Positions 11,434 through 25,352 are shown, numbered from the stretch's first letter. The stretch: DNA of 64,000 nt from Pseudomonas oleovorans subsp. oleovorans (GCF_002197815.1 NZ_NIUB01000001.1:62001-126000); one strand, 5' to 3'. The notes: generated from the sequence alone by a model not told the origin. Made by a program: numbers and translations.

Positions 11434-11876
11434 GCGCGAAACGCCTTGTGGCAGGCCTCGCAACTGTCCTCGATGGCCTGCACTGCCGGCTCCAGCTCGG
11501 AGCGGCGTAGCGGCGGCGCGGTCGTCACCTGCACCAGTGCGGCGGTGGCCTGCTCCAGACCACGCGCCATCTTCTGGAATTGCTCCTGGCGCTGCCAGAC
11601 CTCGGGATTGGCCTTGCTGCGCTCGTCGTCACGTACCTGTGGAAAGTGCTGCCAGGGCTCGTGCGACAGACGCTCGAGCTTGGCTGCGCCGCTGATGAAT
11701 GCGGCTTCGTCGTAGGGAATACGATTGCGCAACATCCCACCGAGGTCTTCGCTGACCTTGAGCATCTCCTTGAACGCGGCTTGGCGCTTGCCCAACGGCG
11801 AGTTGGGGTCGACCCCACCACAAGCAGCCAGGGTCAGGCAGATGCAGGTGAGCAGCAGGAGTTTCTTCAAGGTCAT
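11427..11876 (-). CDS. c'-type cytochrome, lipoprotein-like
   Basis: About 149 aa with a signal sequence ending in the lipobox-like LTLAACGG, so it may be a membrane-anchored lipoprotein. The single haem c motif CEACHKAFRAY is at the very C-terminus, as in cytochrome c' / CytC_2 four-helix proteins. The axial methionine or histidine cannot be assigned. A GTG two codons upstream (11882) is an alternative start, but the ATG at 11876 has GGAAG at usable spacing. Its last 7 bases overlap the convergent DUF1090 gene. An electron-transfer or gas-binding role is family knowledge, not shown here. Confidence 0.78.
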   Translation of the reverse strand: MTLKKLLLLTCICLTLAACGGVDPNSPLGKRQAAFKEMLKVSEDLGGMLRNRIPYDEAAFISGAAKLERLSHEPWQHFPQVRDDERSKANPEVWQRQEQFQKMARGLEQATAALVQVTTAPPLRRSELEPAVQAIEDSCEACHKAFRAY

Positions 11877-11987
11877 CGACACGACTTCCAGGCGACAAGG
11901 GGCCGACAGTATCGCGGCTCACCCCGGCCGGGCCAAGCGACCTCTTGTCACAACAGCTGTCGTTTGTACGCGTTGGTCAGCCAGGGT

Positions 11988-13577
11988 TCAGGTACGGAAG
12001 CGCCCCAGTTGGCTGTTGAGCTGCTGCACCTCGCCCTGAATCTGCGCACTGACCTGCACCACGCTCTCGGTCTCGCCCTGGCTGCGCTCGGCCAGGCTGG
12101 AGATGTGCGTTACCCGCTGATCGATCTCCTGCGCCACCTGGCTCTGCTGTTCTGCGGCCGTGGCGATCTGCGCATTCAGGGCATTGATGCCATCCACCGC
12201 CCCGACGATGGTCTCCAGGGCCTCACTGGCCTGACGAATGTGCTGAAGGTTGCCGTCGGCCAGGGCCGCGCTGCGCTGCATCGCCAGAACCGCATCACGC
12301 GCACCGCCCTGTAAACGCTGGATGATCGCCTGGATTTCACCAGTCGATTGCTGGGTGCGACTGGCCAGGGTGCGCACCTCGTCGGCGACCACGGCGAAGC
12401 CACGCCCTGCCTCACCGGCGCGCGCCGCCTCGATGGCCGCGTTGAGCGCCAGCAAATTGGTCTGCTCGGCGATGCCGGTGATCACTTCGAGCACCTTGCC
12501 GACACCACCGGTTTCGGCCTCCAGGCGCTGTACCTGCTCGCCACTGCGCTGCAGCTGTTCCACCAGTTCGGCGATCTGCGCCGCACTACGCTGCACCACC
12601 TGCTTGCCGCTCTGCGCACAATCATCGGCACTGCGTGCCGACTCGGCTGCATGGGCAGCGTGACGCGCCACCTCCGCCACGGTGGCGCTCATCTCGTTCA
12701 TCGCGGTGGCGACCTGATCGAGATCCTCGTACTGGCGCCGCACACCATCGCCCGCCGACTGGGCGGCGCCGACCACATTGCCGACATGCTCGCCGGTACG
12801 CTCGCCGCTGCGCTTGACCTCCGCCAGCAAGCCACGCACCTGCTCCTGCATGCGGTTGTAGCCGGCGAAGATGCGGCCGATCTCGTTGTCACCCTGACGA
12901 CCGTCCAGGCTACGCGTGAAGTCGCCGGAGCCGACCCGGGTCAGCGCCCCCTCCACCGCATTGAGGTTGTGCATCAGCGGGCGCAGGCCGAACTGACGGC
13001 CCAGCACCACCAGCGCCAGAATGCCCAGCACGCAACCGAACGCCAGCCACATCTGGCGGCGCTGGCTGCCTTCAGCGTGCGCGGCCATCAAGCCGACGAC
13101 CTGGTTCATCTCGCGCAGCAACTCGACCGACTGCTGCTCCAGGGCCTTGAGGTCGACTGCCGCATCGCCCGCAACCACACGCTGCAATTGCGTACGAAAG
13201 CCCTGCCAGAGACCACCGACCTTGTTCATCTGCGCCTGGACGCTGGGCTCGGCGATGGCACTGATATTGCGCGCCGCGTTGCCACTCAGCAGGTCGCGAT
13301 GGGCGGCGTCGAACTGCGCCATGGTAGCTTCCAGCGTCGTTGCAGGCAGGACGCCTTCACGCAGCAACAGCGCCTCCTTGGTCATCTTCTGGCTGAGCAT
13401 GCGCTGCGCGCCGGCGACATTGATGGTCTCCGGCGATACCGACATGCTCAGGTACAGCGCCACCGAAGCGACCACAGCGAGCAGAAACATCAGCGCATAG
13501 GAAAACAGAAATTGCTGATTCAGCGTGCGCAGGCCGATGGCACAGAGCAGGCGGTCGAAAAAGGCGGTGGCGGACAT
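11988..13577 (-). CDS. methyl-accepting chemotaxis protein with PilJ-type sensor domain
   Basis: 529-aa chemoreceptor. A first membrane segment (about residues 20-40) is followed by a periplasmic helical domain with [20 protein letters not shown], the PilJ/NIT-like signature. A second membrane segment lies near 190-210, then a HAMP domain, then the cytoplasmic signalling domain with the hairpin tip [20 protein letters not shown] near 400. It should signal through CheA/CheW. The ligand is unknown; related domains sense nitrate/nitrite or surface contact. The start has GGGAG nearby, and an upstream in-frame ATG at 13628 lacks support. It ends in FRT with no CheR pentapeptide visible. Confidence 0.9.
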   Translation of the reverse strand: MSATAFFDRLLCAIGLRTLNQQFLFSYALMFLLAVVASVALYLSMSVSPETINVAGAQRMLSQKMTKEALLLREGVLPATTLEATMAQFDAAHRDLLSGNAARNISAIAEPSVQAQMNKVGGLWQGFRTQLQRVVAGDAAVDLKALEQQSVELLREMNQVVGLMAAHAEGSQRRQMWLAFGCVLGILALVVLGRQFGLRPLMHNLNAVEGALTRVGSGDFTRSLDGRQGDNEIGRIFAGYNRMQEQVRGLLAEVKRSGERTGEHVGNVVGAAQSAGDGVRRQYEDLDQVATAMNEMSATVAEVARHAAHAAESARSADDCAQSGKQVVQRSAAQIAELVEQLQRSGEQVQRLEAETGGVGKVLEVITGIAEQTNLLALNAAIEAARAGEAGRGFAVVADEVRTLASRTQQSTGEIQAIIQRLQGGARDAVLAMQRSAALADGNLQHIRQASEALETIVGAVDGINALNAQIATAAEQQSQVAQEIDQRVTHISSLAERSQGETESVVQVSAQIQGEVQQLNSQLGRFRT

Positions 13578-13748
13578 GAGAGGCTCCCTGGCAGACGGCG
13601 GGAAATCCCACCAAATAATCGGGAGCAAGCAAGAATGTGGCCAGCCGCCCTACAGGCTAATTGACCTCAAAAATGCACCAGAACAGTGCGATGACTAATC
13701 GGTCGCGCGCCTTTCTAGCTCATCGTCACAACCAGTTGCAGATATCGA

Positions 13749-14135
13749 CTAGGCGGACACCACGAACAGCGCCGCGATCAGCCCCATCCCGGCGAACCAC
13801 ACCAGCGAGCGCACAGGCCCCCAGCCAGCCAGATAGCAGATGAAATACAGCACACGGCTGACGATGAATGCCACGGCCAGTTGGTCGAGCAGCCCCTGCT
13901 CGGCACCACCGGCCTGGTGGGCGATGATCACCGCGGCAGCGAACGCCGGGGTTACCTCGAAGCCGTTGAGCTGGGCGTTGTTGGCGCGCTTGCGCCAGCC
14001 CTCCAGGGTACTCAGGAACGCGCGCGGATCCTGATTGGCGCGCGGTCCGTAGCCGGGGCCAAGGAACTTGGCGGTGGCAGTACCCAGGTAGGGCAGAAAG
14101 ATGGCGATCAGTACGCACCAGTAGGCGAGGGTCAT
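13749..14135 (-). CDS. MAPEG-family membrane protein
   Basis: 128-aa protein with about four hydrophobic helices. The MAPEG-type pattern includes RANNAQLNGFEVTPAFAAAV near residue 48 and FIVSRVLYFICYLAGWGPVR near 90. Eukaryotic members are glutathione-dependent or eicosanoid enzymes; bacterial function is mostly undefined. The chosen ATG has GGAG 6 bases upstream. A longer open frame reaches 14330, but its extra N-terminus overlaps the neighbouring gene and is not membrane-like. No operon partner is evident. Confidence 0.82.
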   Translation of the reverse strand: MTLAYWCVLIAIFLPYLGTATAKFLGPGYGPRANQDPRAFLSTLEGWRKRANNAQLNGFEVTPAFAAAVIIAHQAGGAEQGLLDQLAVAFIVSRVLYFICYLAGWGPVRSLVWFAGMGLIAALFVVSA

Positions 14136-14232
14136 GGAGGCTCCGCAGCTTGGTAATGGAATGCGCAGCTTGTCCCGAGCAGGCACGGGCGTCCATGACT
14201 GCCACCGCCCAAGTCGATGGCGATTCGGCCAA

Positions 14233-15516
14233 TCATGCCGCCAGCTTGCCCTCTGCCAGCGCCACGGAGGCCGCGAGCATGGCGCGCAGCAACACCGCGC
14301 AGCCGGCAGCCAGATCCGTCGGTGCGGCATTCTCGATTTCGTTGTGGCTGATGCCTCCCTCGCACGGCACGAAAATCATCCCGGCCGGGCCCAGCTCGGC
14401 GAGGAAGATCGCGTCATGGCCGGCACCACTGACGATATCCATATGCGACAAGCCCAACCCGGCGGCCGCACCGCGCACCGCCTCGACGCAACCCTGGTCG
14501 AAATACAGCGGCGGGAAGTCCGCGGTCGGCGTCAGTTCGAAACTCAGGCCGTGCTTGGCACAGGTCGCCTCGATCACTCCACGCACCGCCTCGATCATCG
14601 AATCCAGGCGTTCCGGCTGCAGATGGCGGAAGTCCAGGGTCATGCGCACCTCACCGGGAATCACATTGCGCGAACCGGGGTAGGCCTGCAGGCAACCGAC
14701 CGTGCCGCAGGCATGCGGTTGATGCTCCAGCGCTACCCGATTGACCGCTGCGACCACGGCCGCAGCGCCGACCAGAGCGTCCTTGCGCAGGTGCATCGGC
14801 GTCGGCCCGGCGTGGGCTTCGACGCCCTTGAGAGTGAGGTCGAACCACTTCTGCCCGAGCGCACCGAGCACCACGCCGATGGTCTTGCCCTGATCTTCGA
14901 GAATCGGCCCCTGCTCGATATGCGCCTCGAAATAGGCGCCCACCGCATGGCCGGTCACCGCCCGTGGCCCGGCGTAGCCGATGGCATTCAGCGCCTCGCC
15001 GACACTGATGCCCTCGGCGTCGCGCTTGGCCAGGGTTTCTTCAAGAGTGAACTTCTCGGCGAACACCCCGGAGCCCATCATGCACGGGGCGAAGCGCGAG
15101 CCTTCCTCGTTGGTCCACACCACCACTTCCAGCGGCGCTTCGGTCTGCACGCCCAGGTCATTGAGGGTGCGTAGCACCTCGACGCCGGCCAGCACGCCGA
15201 AGCAGCCGTCGAACTTGCCGCCGGTGGGCTGGGTATCGATATGGCTGCCGGTCATCACCGGCGCCAGCGCAGCGTTGCGTCCGGGGCGGCGAGCGAAGAT
15301 GTTGCCGACGCCATCGACAGTGACGGTGCAGCCAGCCTCCTCGCACCAGCGCACGAACAGGTCACGCGCCTGGCGGTCGAGGTCGGTCAAGGCCAGGCGA
15401 CAGACCCCGCCCTTGACGGTGGCGCCGAGCTGCGCCAGTTCCATCAGCGATTGCCACAGGCGCTCGCCGTTGACGTGCGGCTGGCTGGATTGCAGAACCT
15501 CGGTGGCAGTGTTCAT
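14233..15516 (-). CDS. pydC: N-carbamoyl-beta-alanine amidohydrolase (M20 family)
   Basis: Zn-dependent M20/M28-type amidohydrolase of about 427 aa, predicted to release beta-alanine, CO2 and ammonia from N-carbamoyl-beta-alanine in the last step of reductive pyrimidine breakdown. Metal-site motifs are GSHIDTQPTGGKFDGCFGVL (near residue 90) and WTNEEGSRFAP (near 135); late motifs are SGAGHDAIFLA and GGISHNEIENA. Context with dihydropyrimidinase and PreTA chooses this function over allantoate or L-carbamoylase relatives. ATG at 15516 or 15522 are both possible; GAGG lies 8 bases before the former. It is downstream of the transporter gene on the same strand. Confidence 0.88.
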   Translation of the reverse strand: MNTATEVLQSSQPHVNGERLWQSLMELAQLGATVKGGVCRLALTDLDRQARDLFVRWCEEAGCTVTVDGVGNIFARRPGRNAALAPVMTGSHIDTQPTGGKFDGCFGVLAGVEVLRTLNDLGVQTEAPLEVVVWTNEEGSRFAPCMMGSGVFAEKFTLEETLAKRDAEGISVGEALNAIGYAGPRAVTGHAVGAYFEAHIEQGPILEDQGKTIGVVLGALGQKWFDLTLKGVEAHAGPTPMHLRKDALVGAAAVVAAVNRVALEHQPHACGTVGCLQAYPGSRNVIPGEVRMTLDFRHLQPERLDSMIEAVRGVIEATCAKHGLSFELTPTADFPPLYFDQGCVEAVRGAAAGLGLSHMDIVSGAGHDAIFLAELGPAGMIFVPCEGGISHNEIENAAPTDLAAGCAVLLRAMLAASVALAEGKLAA

Positions 15517-15573
15517 GGTCATTTCCTCGGCCTCTCTGGTTGTCTGTGACGCGGGACGCGTCTGCTGGATCGC

Positions 15574-15596
15574 TTCGCGGGCAAGCCCGCTCCTAC
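15574..15596. repeat. single REP element overlapping transporter stop
   Basis: The 23-base palindrome-type sequence TTCGCGGGCAAGCCCGCTCC, continuing TAC, is the common Pseudomonas REP type and related to the doublet at 928-995. It overlaps the TAG stop of the NCS1 transporter (15593-15595) and lies between it and pydC. Confidence 0.75.
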
Positions 15597-17080
15597 ACCG
15601 GTGCCTTGGCCACCACCGGCCTTGCGCTACGCAGGCTGCACAAGCCGAAGTAGATCAGGCCGCCCAGGAAAGAGCCGGTAAACCAGCCGTAGTCGTAGAA
15701 CCAGCTGAAGGCGCTGCTACCGAGCGACAGCAGAGTCAGCGCCACCGGCACGGCGAAGGCGGCGAAACCGATCCAGTTCCACGCCGGGTAGACGTCATCG
15801 CGGTACAGCCCGGCCAGGTCGAGTTGCTGTTTCTTGATCAGGAAGTAGTCGACCACCATGATCCCGGCAATCGGCCCGAGCAGGCTGGAGTAACCCAGCA
15901 GCCAGTTGGAATACACGCTCTCCAGGCTCAGTTCGGAGACCAGCAGCCCCAGCTTTTTCAGCAGCTCATGGCCCATCAGACCCAGGCCGATCAGACCGGT
16001 TAGAATCACCGCCTTGGTGCGATCGATCAGCTTGGGTGCGATGTTCTGGAAATCATTGGTCGGCGAAACGATATTCGCCGCCGTATTGGTCGACAGTGTG
16101 GCAACGATGATCAGCGCCATGGCCAGGGCGACCCAGCCGGGGCTCTGGATATGGCCGATCAGGCTGACCGGATCGGCCACCGTCTGCCCCACCAGACCTT
16201 CCGAGGCGGCGGTCATCACCACACCGAGCGCAGCGAAGAGGAACATGGTTAGCGGCAGACCGAAGATCTGCCCGAGAATCTGGTCCTTCTGACTTTTCGC
16301 GTAGCGGCTGAAGTCAGGGATGTTCAGCGACAGAGTGGCCCAGAAGCCGACCATGGCGGTCAGCCCGGCGAGAAAGTAACCGGTGACGCTGGCACCCTCG
16401 GGGCGATTGGCCGGCTGCGCCAGCAACTCGCTCATCGACACGTTGGGCAACGCCCACACCAACAGACCGGCACCAACCAGCACCAGCAGCGGCGCGGACA
16501 AGGTTTCCAGCAATTTGATCGACTCGGCGCCGCGCAGCACGATCCACAGGTTAAGTGCCCAGAAGACCATGAAACCGATCACCTCGCCGGTGCCACCGAG
16601 CGCCTTCCAGCCCTCGAAGATCGAACCCAGCAGCAGGTGGATCGCCAGGCCGCCGAACATGGTCTGAATGCCGAACCAGCCGCAGGCCACCACGGCGCGG
16701 ATCAGGCAGGGCACGTTGGAACCGAGTATGCCGAACGAGGAACGCAGCAATACCGGAAAGGGGATACCGTACTTGGTGCCGGCAAAGGCGTTGAGGGTCA
16801 GCGGAATCAACACCACGACGTTGGCCAGCAAGATCGCCAGCAGCGCCTCGCCTACCGACAGGCCGAAGTAGGCGGTGAGCACACCGCCCAGGGTGTAGGT
16901 GGGCACACAGATCGACATGCCGACCCACAGCGCGGTGATGTGCCACTTGTTCCAGGTGCGCTGATGCACCTTGGTCGGGGCGATGTCATGGTTGTAGCGC
17001 GGGCTGTCGAGTACGTCGCTGCCAGCGTTCAGCTCATACAAGCCCTCCCGCTCGGTCACTTCCGATCTGCTCTGTTGCAT
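15593..17080 (-). CDS. NCS1-family nucleobase/hydantoin transporter
   Basis: 495-aa inner-membrane transporter with about 12 helices, of the nucleobase:cation symporter-1 (Mhp1-like) family. Typical pieces are RTWNKWHITALWVGMSICVP near residue 41, ACGWFGIQTMFGG near 131, and GFWATLSLNIPDFSRYAKSQ near 243. It probably imports uracil, thymine or dihydropyrimidine/hydantoin for the enzymes encoded around it. GGAGAGG lies just before the ATG. It is transcribed away from dihydropyrimidinase, with pydC next on the same strand. Exact substrate is not deducible. Confidence 0.88.
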   Translation of the reverse strand: MQQSRSEVTEREGLYELNAGSDVLDSPRYNHDIAPTKVHQRTWNKWHITALWVGMSICVPTYTLGGVLTAYFGLSVGEALLAILLANVVVLIPLTLNAFAGTKYGIPFPVLLRSSFGILGSNVPCLIRAVVACGWFGIQTMFGGLAIHLLLGSIFEGWKALGGTGEVIGFMVFWALNLWIVLRGAESIKLLETLSAPLLVLVGAGLLVWALPNVSMSELLAQPANRPEGASVTGYFLAGLTAMVGFWATLSLNIPDFSRYAKSQKDQILGQIFGLPLTMFLFAALGVVMTAASEGLVGQTVADPVSLIGHIQSPGWVALAMALIIVATLSTNTAANIVSPTNDFQNIAPKLIDRTKAVILTGLIGLGLMGHELLKKLGLLVSELSLESVYSNWLLGYSSLLGPIAGIMVVDYFLIKKQQLDLAGLYRDDVYPAWNWIGFAAFAVPVALTLLSLGSSAFSWFYDYGWFTGSFLGGLIYFGLCSLRSARPVVAKAPV

Positions 17081-19096
<2,016 letters not shown>

Positions 19097-19106
19097 GACA
19101 GAATCT

Positions 19107-19201
19107 GGGGCCGTGGGAGGGGCCGGGCGGCGTACCGCTTTAGCCGCGAAAGATGTTGAGGCCCGAGCCAATCGCGGCTAAAGCCCCTCCCACACGGCCC
19201 C
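19107..19201. repeat. palindromic repeat pair (family B)
   Basis: Two inverted copies of a GTGGGAGGGGC...TTTAGCCGCGA repeat (about 19107-19149 and 19172-19201) occupy the gap between dihydropyrimidinase and preT. The left copy carries about 10 extra bases. The same family appears as a perfect pair at 21974-22092. It is likely a REP-type element specific to this lineage. Confidence 0.75.
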
Positions 19202-19307
19202 GGCCGCCGCCGCAACCCATTCCGCCACACCGGCCCGCAGAGGCAGGATGGCCGCTTATCCGCTGTTAACTGCCGAATAAAAGCCACAAAACCGTGAGGC
19301 AATAACC

Positions 19308-20675
19308 GTGATAGACACCCTCAGCCATTTGCCGCGACCGGATGCCGGGGCGGCCGAACTGGCCGATCGTTTCAGCGATCTGGCCCCACCGCTCACCGCT
19401 CGCCAGGCCGCACTGGAAAGTGCTCGCTGCCTATATTGCTACGACGCGCCCTGTGTTAACGCCTGCCCCAGCGAGATCGACATCCCCTCGTTCATCCGCA
19501 ATATCAGCCACGAGAACGTTCAGGGCGCGGCCGAGAAGATTCTCTCGGCGAATATCCTCGGCGGCAGCTGCGCCCGCGTCTGCCCCACCGAGATTCTGTG
19601 CCAGCAAGCCTGCGTGCGTAACAACGCGCAGGAATGCGCGCCCGTGCTGATCGGCCCTTTGCAGCGCTATGCCATCGACAACGCGCAGTTCAGCGAGCAC
19701 CCGTTCCAGCGCGCCCCGGCCAGCGGCAAGCGCATTGCCGTGGTCGGCGCAGGGCCGGCGGGCCTGTCCTGCGCCCATCGCCTGGCCATGCACGGTCATG
19801 AGGTGGTGATCTTCGAGGCACGCGAGAAAGCCGGTGGCCTCAATGAATACGGCATCGCCAAGTACAAGCTGGTCGACGACTTCGCCCAACGCGAAGTGGA
19901 GTTCCTGTTGCAAATCGGCGGCATCGAGATCCGCCACGGCCACAAACTGGGCGACGACCTCAGCCTCAGCGAGCTGCACCAGCAGTTCGACGCCGTGTTT
20001 CTCGGCATCGGCCTGGCGGCCAGCAAGCGCCTCGGCCTGCCGGGCGAAGAGGCGCCGGGCCTGCTCGCCGCCACCGATTACATCCGCGAGCTACGGCAGA
20101 GCGATGACCTGACGCAACTGCCGGTGGCCGAGCGCTGCATCGTCCTCGGCGCCGGCAACACCGCCATCGACATGGCGGTGCAAATGAGCAAACTCGGTGC
20201 CCGCGACGTCAACCTGGTCTATCGCCGGGGCTTCGAGGAAATGGGCGCCACCGCACACGAACAGGACATCGCCAAGGCCAATCAGGTACGCCTGCTGACT
20301 TGGGCACAGCCGGACGCGGTGCTGTTGAACGATCAGGGTCAGGTGCGCGGCATGCGCTTCGCCCGCACGCGTCTGGAGAACGGCCGCCTGCAAAGCACCG
20401 GACAAACCTTCGAGCTGGCCGCTGACGCCATCTTCACCGCCATCGGCCAGGCCTTTGACGGCCAAGCCCTGAACGACCCGCTGGCCCGCGAACTGAAGCG
20501 CGAAGGCGAACGCATCTGGGTCGACGCCCAGCTGCAAACCAGCGTGCCCGGCGTGTATGCCGGCGGCGACTGCACCGCCCTGGGCCAGGACCTCACCGTA
20601 CAAGCCGTGCAGCACGGCAAGCTGGCCGCCGAGGCCATCCACTCTCACCTGATGCTCAATGTGGAGGCCGCATAA
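19308..20675 (+). CDS. preT: NAD-dependent dihydropyrimidine dehydrogenase subunit PreT
   Basis: 455-aa flavoprotein subunit that passes electrons between NAD(H) and PreA. The N-terminal region has Fe-S cysteines (CLYCYDAPCVNACPSEIDIP near residue 43, then SCARVCPTEILCQQACVR near 87). Next come an FAD Rossmann motif AVVGAGPAGLSCAHRLA (near 144) and an NAD(P)H motif LGAGNTAIDMAVQM (near 281). The start codon is GTG with GAGG at good spacing; no better ATG is nearby. The stop abuts the preA ATG. It is the glutamate-synthase-small-subunit-like half of the two-gene bacterial enzyme. Confidence 0.93.
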   Translation: MIDTLSHLPRPDAGAAELADRFSDLAPPLTARQAALESARCLYCYDAPCVNACPSEIDIPSFIRNISHENVQGAAEKILSANILGGSCARVCPTEILCQQACVRNNAQECAPVLIGPLQRYAIDNAQFSEHPFQRAPASGKRIAVVGAGPAGLSCAHRLAMHGHEVVIFEAREKAGGLNEYGIAKYKLVDDFAQREVEFLLQIGGIEIRHGHKLGDDLSLSELHQQFDAVFLGIGLAASKRLGLPGEEAPGLLAATDYIRELRQSDDLTQLPVAERCIVLGAGNTAIDMAVQMSKLGARDVNLVYRRGFEEMGATAHEQDIAKANQVRLLTWAQPDAVLLNDQGQVRGMRFARTRLENGRLQSTGQTFELAADAIFTAIGQAFDGQALNDPLARELKREGERIWVDAQLQTSVPGVYAGGDCTALGQDLTVQAVQHGKLAAEAIHSHLMLNVEAA

Positions 20676-21950
20676 ATGGCCGATCTATCCATCGAATTTG
20701 CCGGAATCAAGGCCCCCAACCCCTTCTGGCTGGCCAGCGCGCCGCCCACCGACAAGGCCTACAACGTGGTCCGCGCCTTCGAGGCCGGCTGGGGCGGCGT
20801 GGTCTGGAAGACGCTCGGCGAAGACCCGGCAGCGGTCAACGTGTCGTCACGCTACTCGGCGCACTTTGGGGCTGACAGAAGCGTACTCGGGATCAATAAC
20901 ATCGAACTGATCACCGACCGCTCGCTGGAAATCAACCTGCGCGAAATCACCCAGGTGAAGAAGGACTGGCCGGACCGCGCGCTGATCGTTTCCCTGATGG
21001 TGCCCTGTGTCGAGGAATCCTGGAAAACCATCCTGCCACTTGTGGAAGCCACCGGCTGCGACGGTATCGAGCTGAACTTCGGCTGCCCCCACGGCATGCC
21101 CGAGCGCGGCATGGGCGCGGCGGTCGGCCAGGTGCCGGAATACGTGGAGATGGTCACCCGCTGGTGCAAGACCTATTGCTCGCTGCCAGTGATCGTCAAG
21201 CTGACGCCGAACATCACCGACATTCGCACCTCGGCGCGCGCCGCACATCGTGGCGGCGCCGATGCGGTGTCGCTGATCAACACCATCAACTCGATCACCA
21301 GCATCGACCTGGAGCGCATGGTCGCTCTCCCCATCGTCGGCACGCAGAGCACCCACGGCGGCTACTGCGGTTCAGCGGTCAAACCCATTGCATTGAACAT
21401 GGTTGCCGAGATCGCCCGCGATCCGGAAACCCGTGGCCTGCCGATCTGCGGTATCGGTGGCATTGGTAGCTGGCGCGACGCGGCGGAGTTCGTCGCACTG
21501 GGTTGCGGTGCGGTGCAGGTGTGTACGGCGGCCATGCTGCATGGCTTTCGCATCGTCGAGGAGATGAAAGACGGCCTGTCGCGCTGGATGGACAGCCAGG
21601 GCTACGCCAGCCTGCAAGATTTCTCCGGGCGCGCGGTGGGCAATACCACCGACTGGAAGTACCTGGACATCAACTACCAGGTGATCGCCAGGATCGACCA
21701 GGACGCCTGCATTGGCTGCGGCCGCTGCCATATCGCCTGCGAAGACACCTCGCACCAGGCCATCGCCAGCCTGCCCCAGGCCGACGGCACGCATAAATAC
21801 GAGGTGATCGACGCAGAGTGCGTGGGCTGCAACCTGTGCCAGATCACCTGCCCGGTGCAGGACTGCATCGAGATGGTGACTCAGGACACTGGCAAACCCT
21901 TCCTCGACTGGAACCACGACCCGCGCAATCCGTACCGCGTGGCCAGTTGA
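20676..21950 (+). CDS. preA: NAD-dependent dihydropyrimidine dehydrogenase subunit PreA
   Basis: Catalytic subunit (424 aa) that reduces uracil and thymine. The N-terminal FMN-binding dihydroorotate-dehydrogenase-like barrel includes NPFWLASAPPTDKAYNVVRA near residue 13, LNFGCPHGMPERGMGAAVGQ near 129, and IKLTPN-type and GIGGIGSWRDAAEF strand motifs. The C-terminus carries two 4Fe-4S clusters, CIGCGRCHIAC near residue 347 and CVGCNLCQITCPVQDC near 386. The ATG follows the preT stop directly, and GGAGG is in the end of preT, so the two are translationally coupled. Confidence 0.95.
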   Translation: MADLSIEFAGIKAPNPFWLASAPPTDKAYNVVRAFEAGWGGVVWKTLGEDPAAVNVSSRYSAHFGADRSVLGINNIELITDRSLEINLREITQVKKDWPDRALIVSLMVPCVEESWKTILPLVEATGCDGIELNFGCPHGMPERGMGAAVGQVPEYVEMVTRWCKTYCSLPVIVKLTPNITDIRTSARAAHRGGADAVSLINTINSITSIDLERMVALPIVGTQSTHGGYCGSAVKPIALNMVAEIARDPETRGLPICGIGGIGSWRDAAEFVALGCGAVQVCTAAMLHGFRIVEEMKDGLSRWMDSQGYASLQDFSGRAVGNTTDWKYLDINYQVIARIDQDACIGCGRCHIACEDTSHQAIASLPQADGTHKYEVIDAECVGCNLCQITCPVQDCIEMVTQDTGKPFLDWNHDPRNPYRVAS

Positions 21951-21973
21951 AAATAGCTCGCGGCTAAAACAGT

Positions 21974-22092
21974 TCGCGGCTAAAGCCCCTCCCACGGGAT
22001 AGTAGTGCTCTTGTTGGAGGGGCAGAGCGACGCACTGCTTTAGCCGATGGGGTGAGCAAAGACAAAGACCGTGGGAGGGGCTTTAGCCGCGA
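21974..22092. repeat. perfect inverted pair of family B repeats
   Basis: 23-base arms at 21974-21996 and 22070-22092 are exact reverse complements (core GTGGGAGGGGCTTTAGCCGC). A degenerate third copy lies between them near 22014-22047. They fill the convergent gap between preA and the TetR-type gene and could form a strong hairpin at the ends of both transcripts. Confidence 0.85.
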
Positions 22093-22108
22093 CAGGCAGC
22101 GACTGCGA

Positions 22109-24368
<2,260 letters not shown>

Positions 24369-24370
24369 TG

Positions 24371-24447
24371 CGTAGGGTGGGTAAGCCCCTGGCTTATCCA
24401 CCGCCGACTTCCCGCAAGGTGGATGGAAAAACGCCATCCACCCTACG
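24371..24447. repeat. GTAGGGTGGAT-type inverted repeat pair (family C)
   Basis: CGTAGGGTGGG (24371-24381) faces CGCCATCCACCCTACG (about 24432-24447), enclosing a GGTGGATGG copy. The same repeat appears between catA and benE (47486-47533). It lies between ahcY and metF and may form an mRNA hairpin. Confidence 0.7.
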
Positions 24448-24467
24448 TCTCCAAGGCTAGAAACCCT

Positions 24468-25313
24468 ATGAGCCAAGAACGCCGCTACAGCTTCGAGTTC
24501 TTCCCCACCAAGACCGAAGCCGGGCATGAAAAACTGATGGACGTGGCGCGCCAGCTGGCGACCTACAACCCCGATTTCTTCTCCTGCACTTACGGCGCCG
24601 GCGGTTCGACCCGCGACCGCACCCTCAACACCGTGCTGCAGCTCGATGGCGAGATCAAGGTGCCCACCGCCCCGCACCTGTCCTGCGTCGGTGACAGCAA
24701 GGCCGAACTGCGCGAGCTGCTGAACCTGTACAAGAATGCCGGCATCAAGCGCATCGTTGCCCTGCGTGGTGACCTGCCATCCGGCATGGGCATGGCCAGC
24801 GGCGAGCTGCGCTACGCCAATGAACTGGTCGAGTTCATTCGCACTGAAACCGGTGACCACTTCCATATCGAAATCGCCGCCTACCCGGAGATGCATCCGC
24901 AAGCGCGCAACTTCGAGGACGACATCGCCAACTTCGTGCGCAAGGCCAAGGCCGGCGCAGACAGCGCCATCACCCAATACTTCTTCAACGCCGACAGCTA
25001 CTTCTACTTCGTCGAGCGCGTGCAGAAACTGGGCGTGGACATTCCGGTGGTGCCGGGCATCATGCCGATCACCAACTACAGCAAGCTGGCGCGCTTCTCC
25101 GACGCCTGCGGTGCGGAAATCCCACGCTGGGTACGCAAGCAACTGGAAGCCTACGGCGACGACGCCGACAGCATTCGCGTCTTCGGCGAACAGGTCATCA
25201 CCGAGATGTGCGAACGCCTGCTGCAAGGCGGCGCGCCCGGTCTGCACTTCTACAGCATGAACCTGGCTGGCCCCAGCCTGGCCATCTGGAACAATCTCAA
25301 GCTGCCGCGTTAG
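24468..25313 (+). CDS. metF: 5,10-methylenetetrahydrofolate reductase
   Basis: 281-aa FAD enzyme that makes 5-methyl-tetrahydrofolate for methionine synthesis. The TIM-barrel family signs are RRYSFEFFPTKTEAGHEKLM at the N-terminus, FFSCTYGAGGSTRDRT near residue 38, LRGDLPSGMGM near 100, and KAKAGADSAITQYFFNADSY near 161. The chosen ATG begins the conserved FEFFP region; in-frame upstream codons fall in the repeat. It follows ahcY, linking SAH recycling with homocysteine remethylation. Confidence 0.97.
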   Translation: MSQERRYSFEFFPTKTEAGHEKLMDVARQLATYNPDFFSCTYGAGGSTRDRTLNTVLQLDGEIKVPTAPHLSCVGDSKAELRELLNLYKNAGIKRIVALRGDLPSGMGMASGELRYANELVEFIRTETGDHFHIEIAAYPEMHPQARNFEDDIANFVRKAKAGADSAITQYFFNADSYFYFVERVQKLGVDIPVVPGIMPITNYSKLARFSDACGAEIPRWVRKQLEAYGDDADSIRVFGEQVITEMCERLLQGGAPGLHFYSMNLAGPSLAIWNNLKLPR

Positions 25314-25329
25314 CAGGCCGCTTACTCAC

Positions 25330-25352
25330 AGGCTGCCCACCCTGGGCAGCCT
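25330..25352 (+). terminator. hairpin after metF
   Basis: The stem AGGCTGCCCA (25330-25339) pairs with TGGGCAGCCT (25343-25352) around CCC. It lies 17 bases after the metF stop. No run of T follows, so termination is uncertain. Confidence 0.5.

Noticed and set aside
12348..13664. 438-codon antisense frame over the chemoreceptor
   Set aside because: Same effect; the minus-strand frame has HAMP and signalling-domain motifs.
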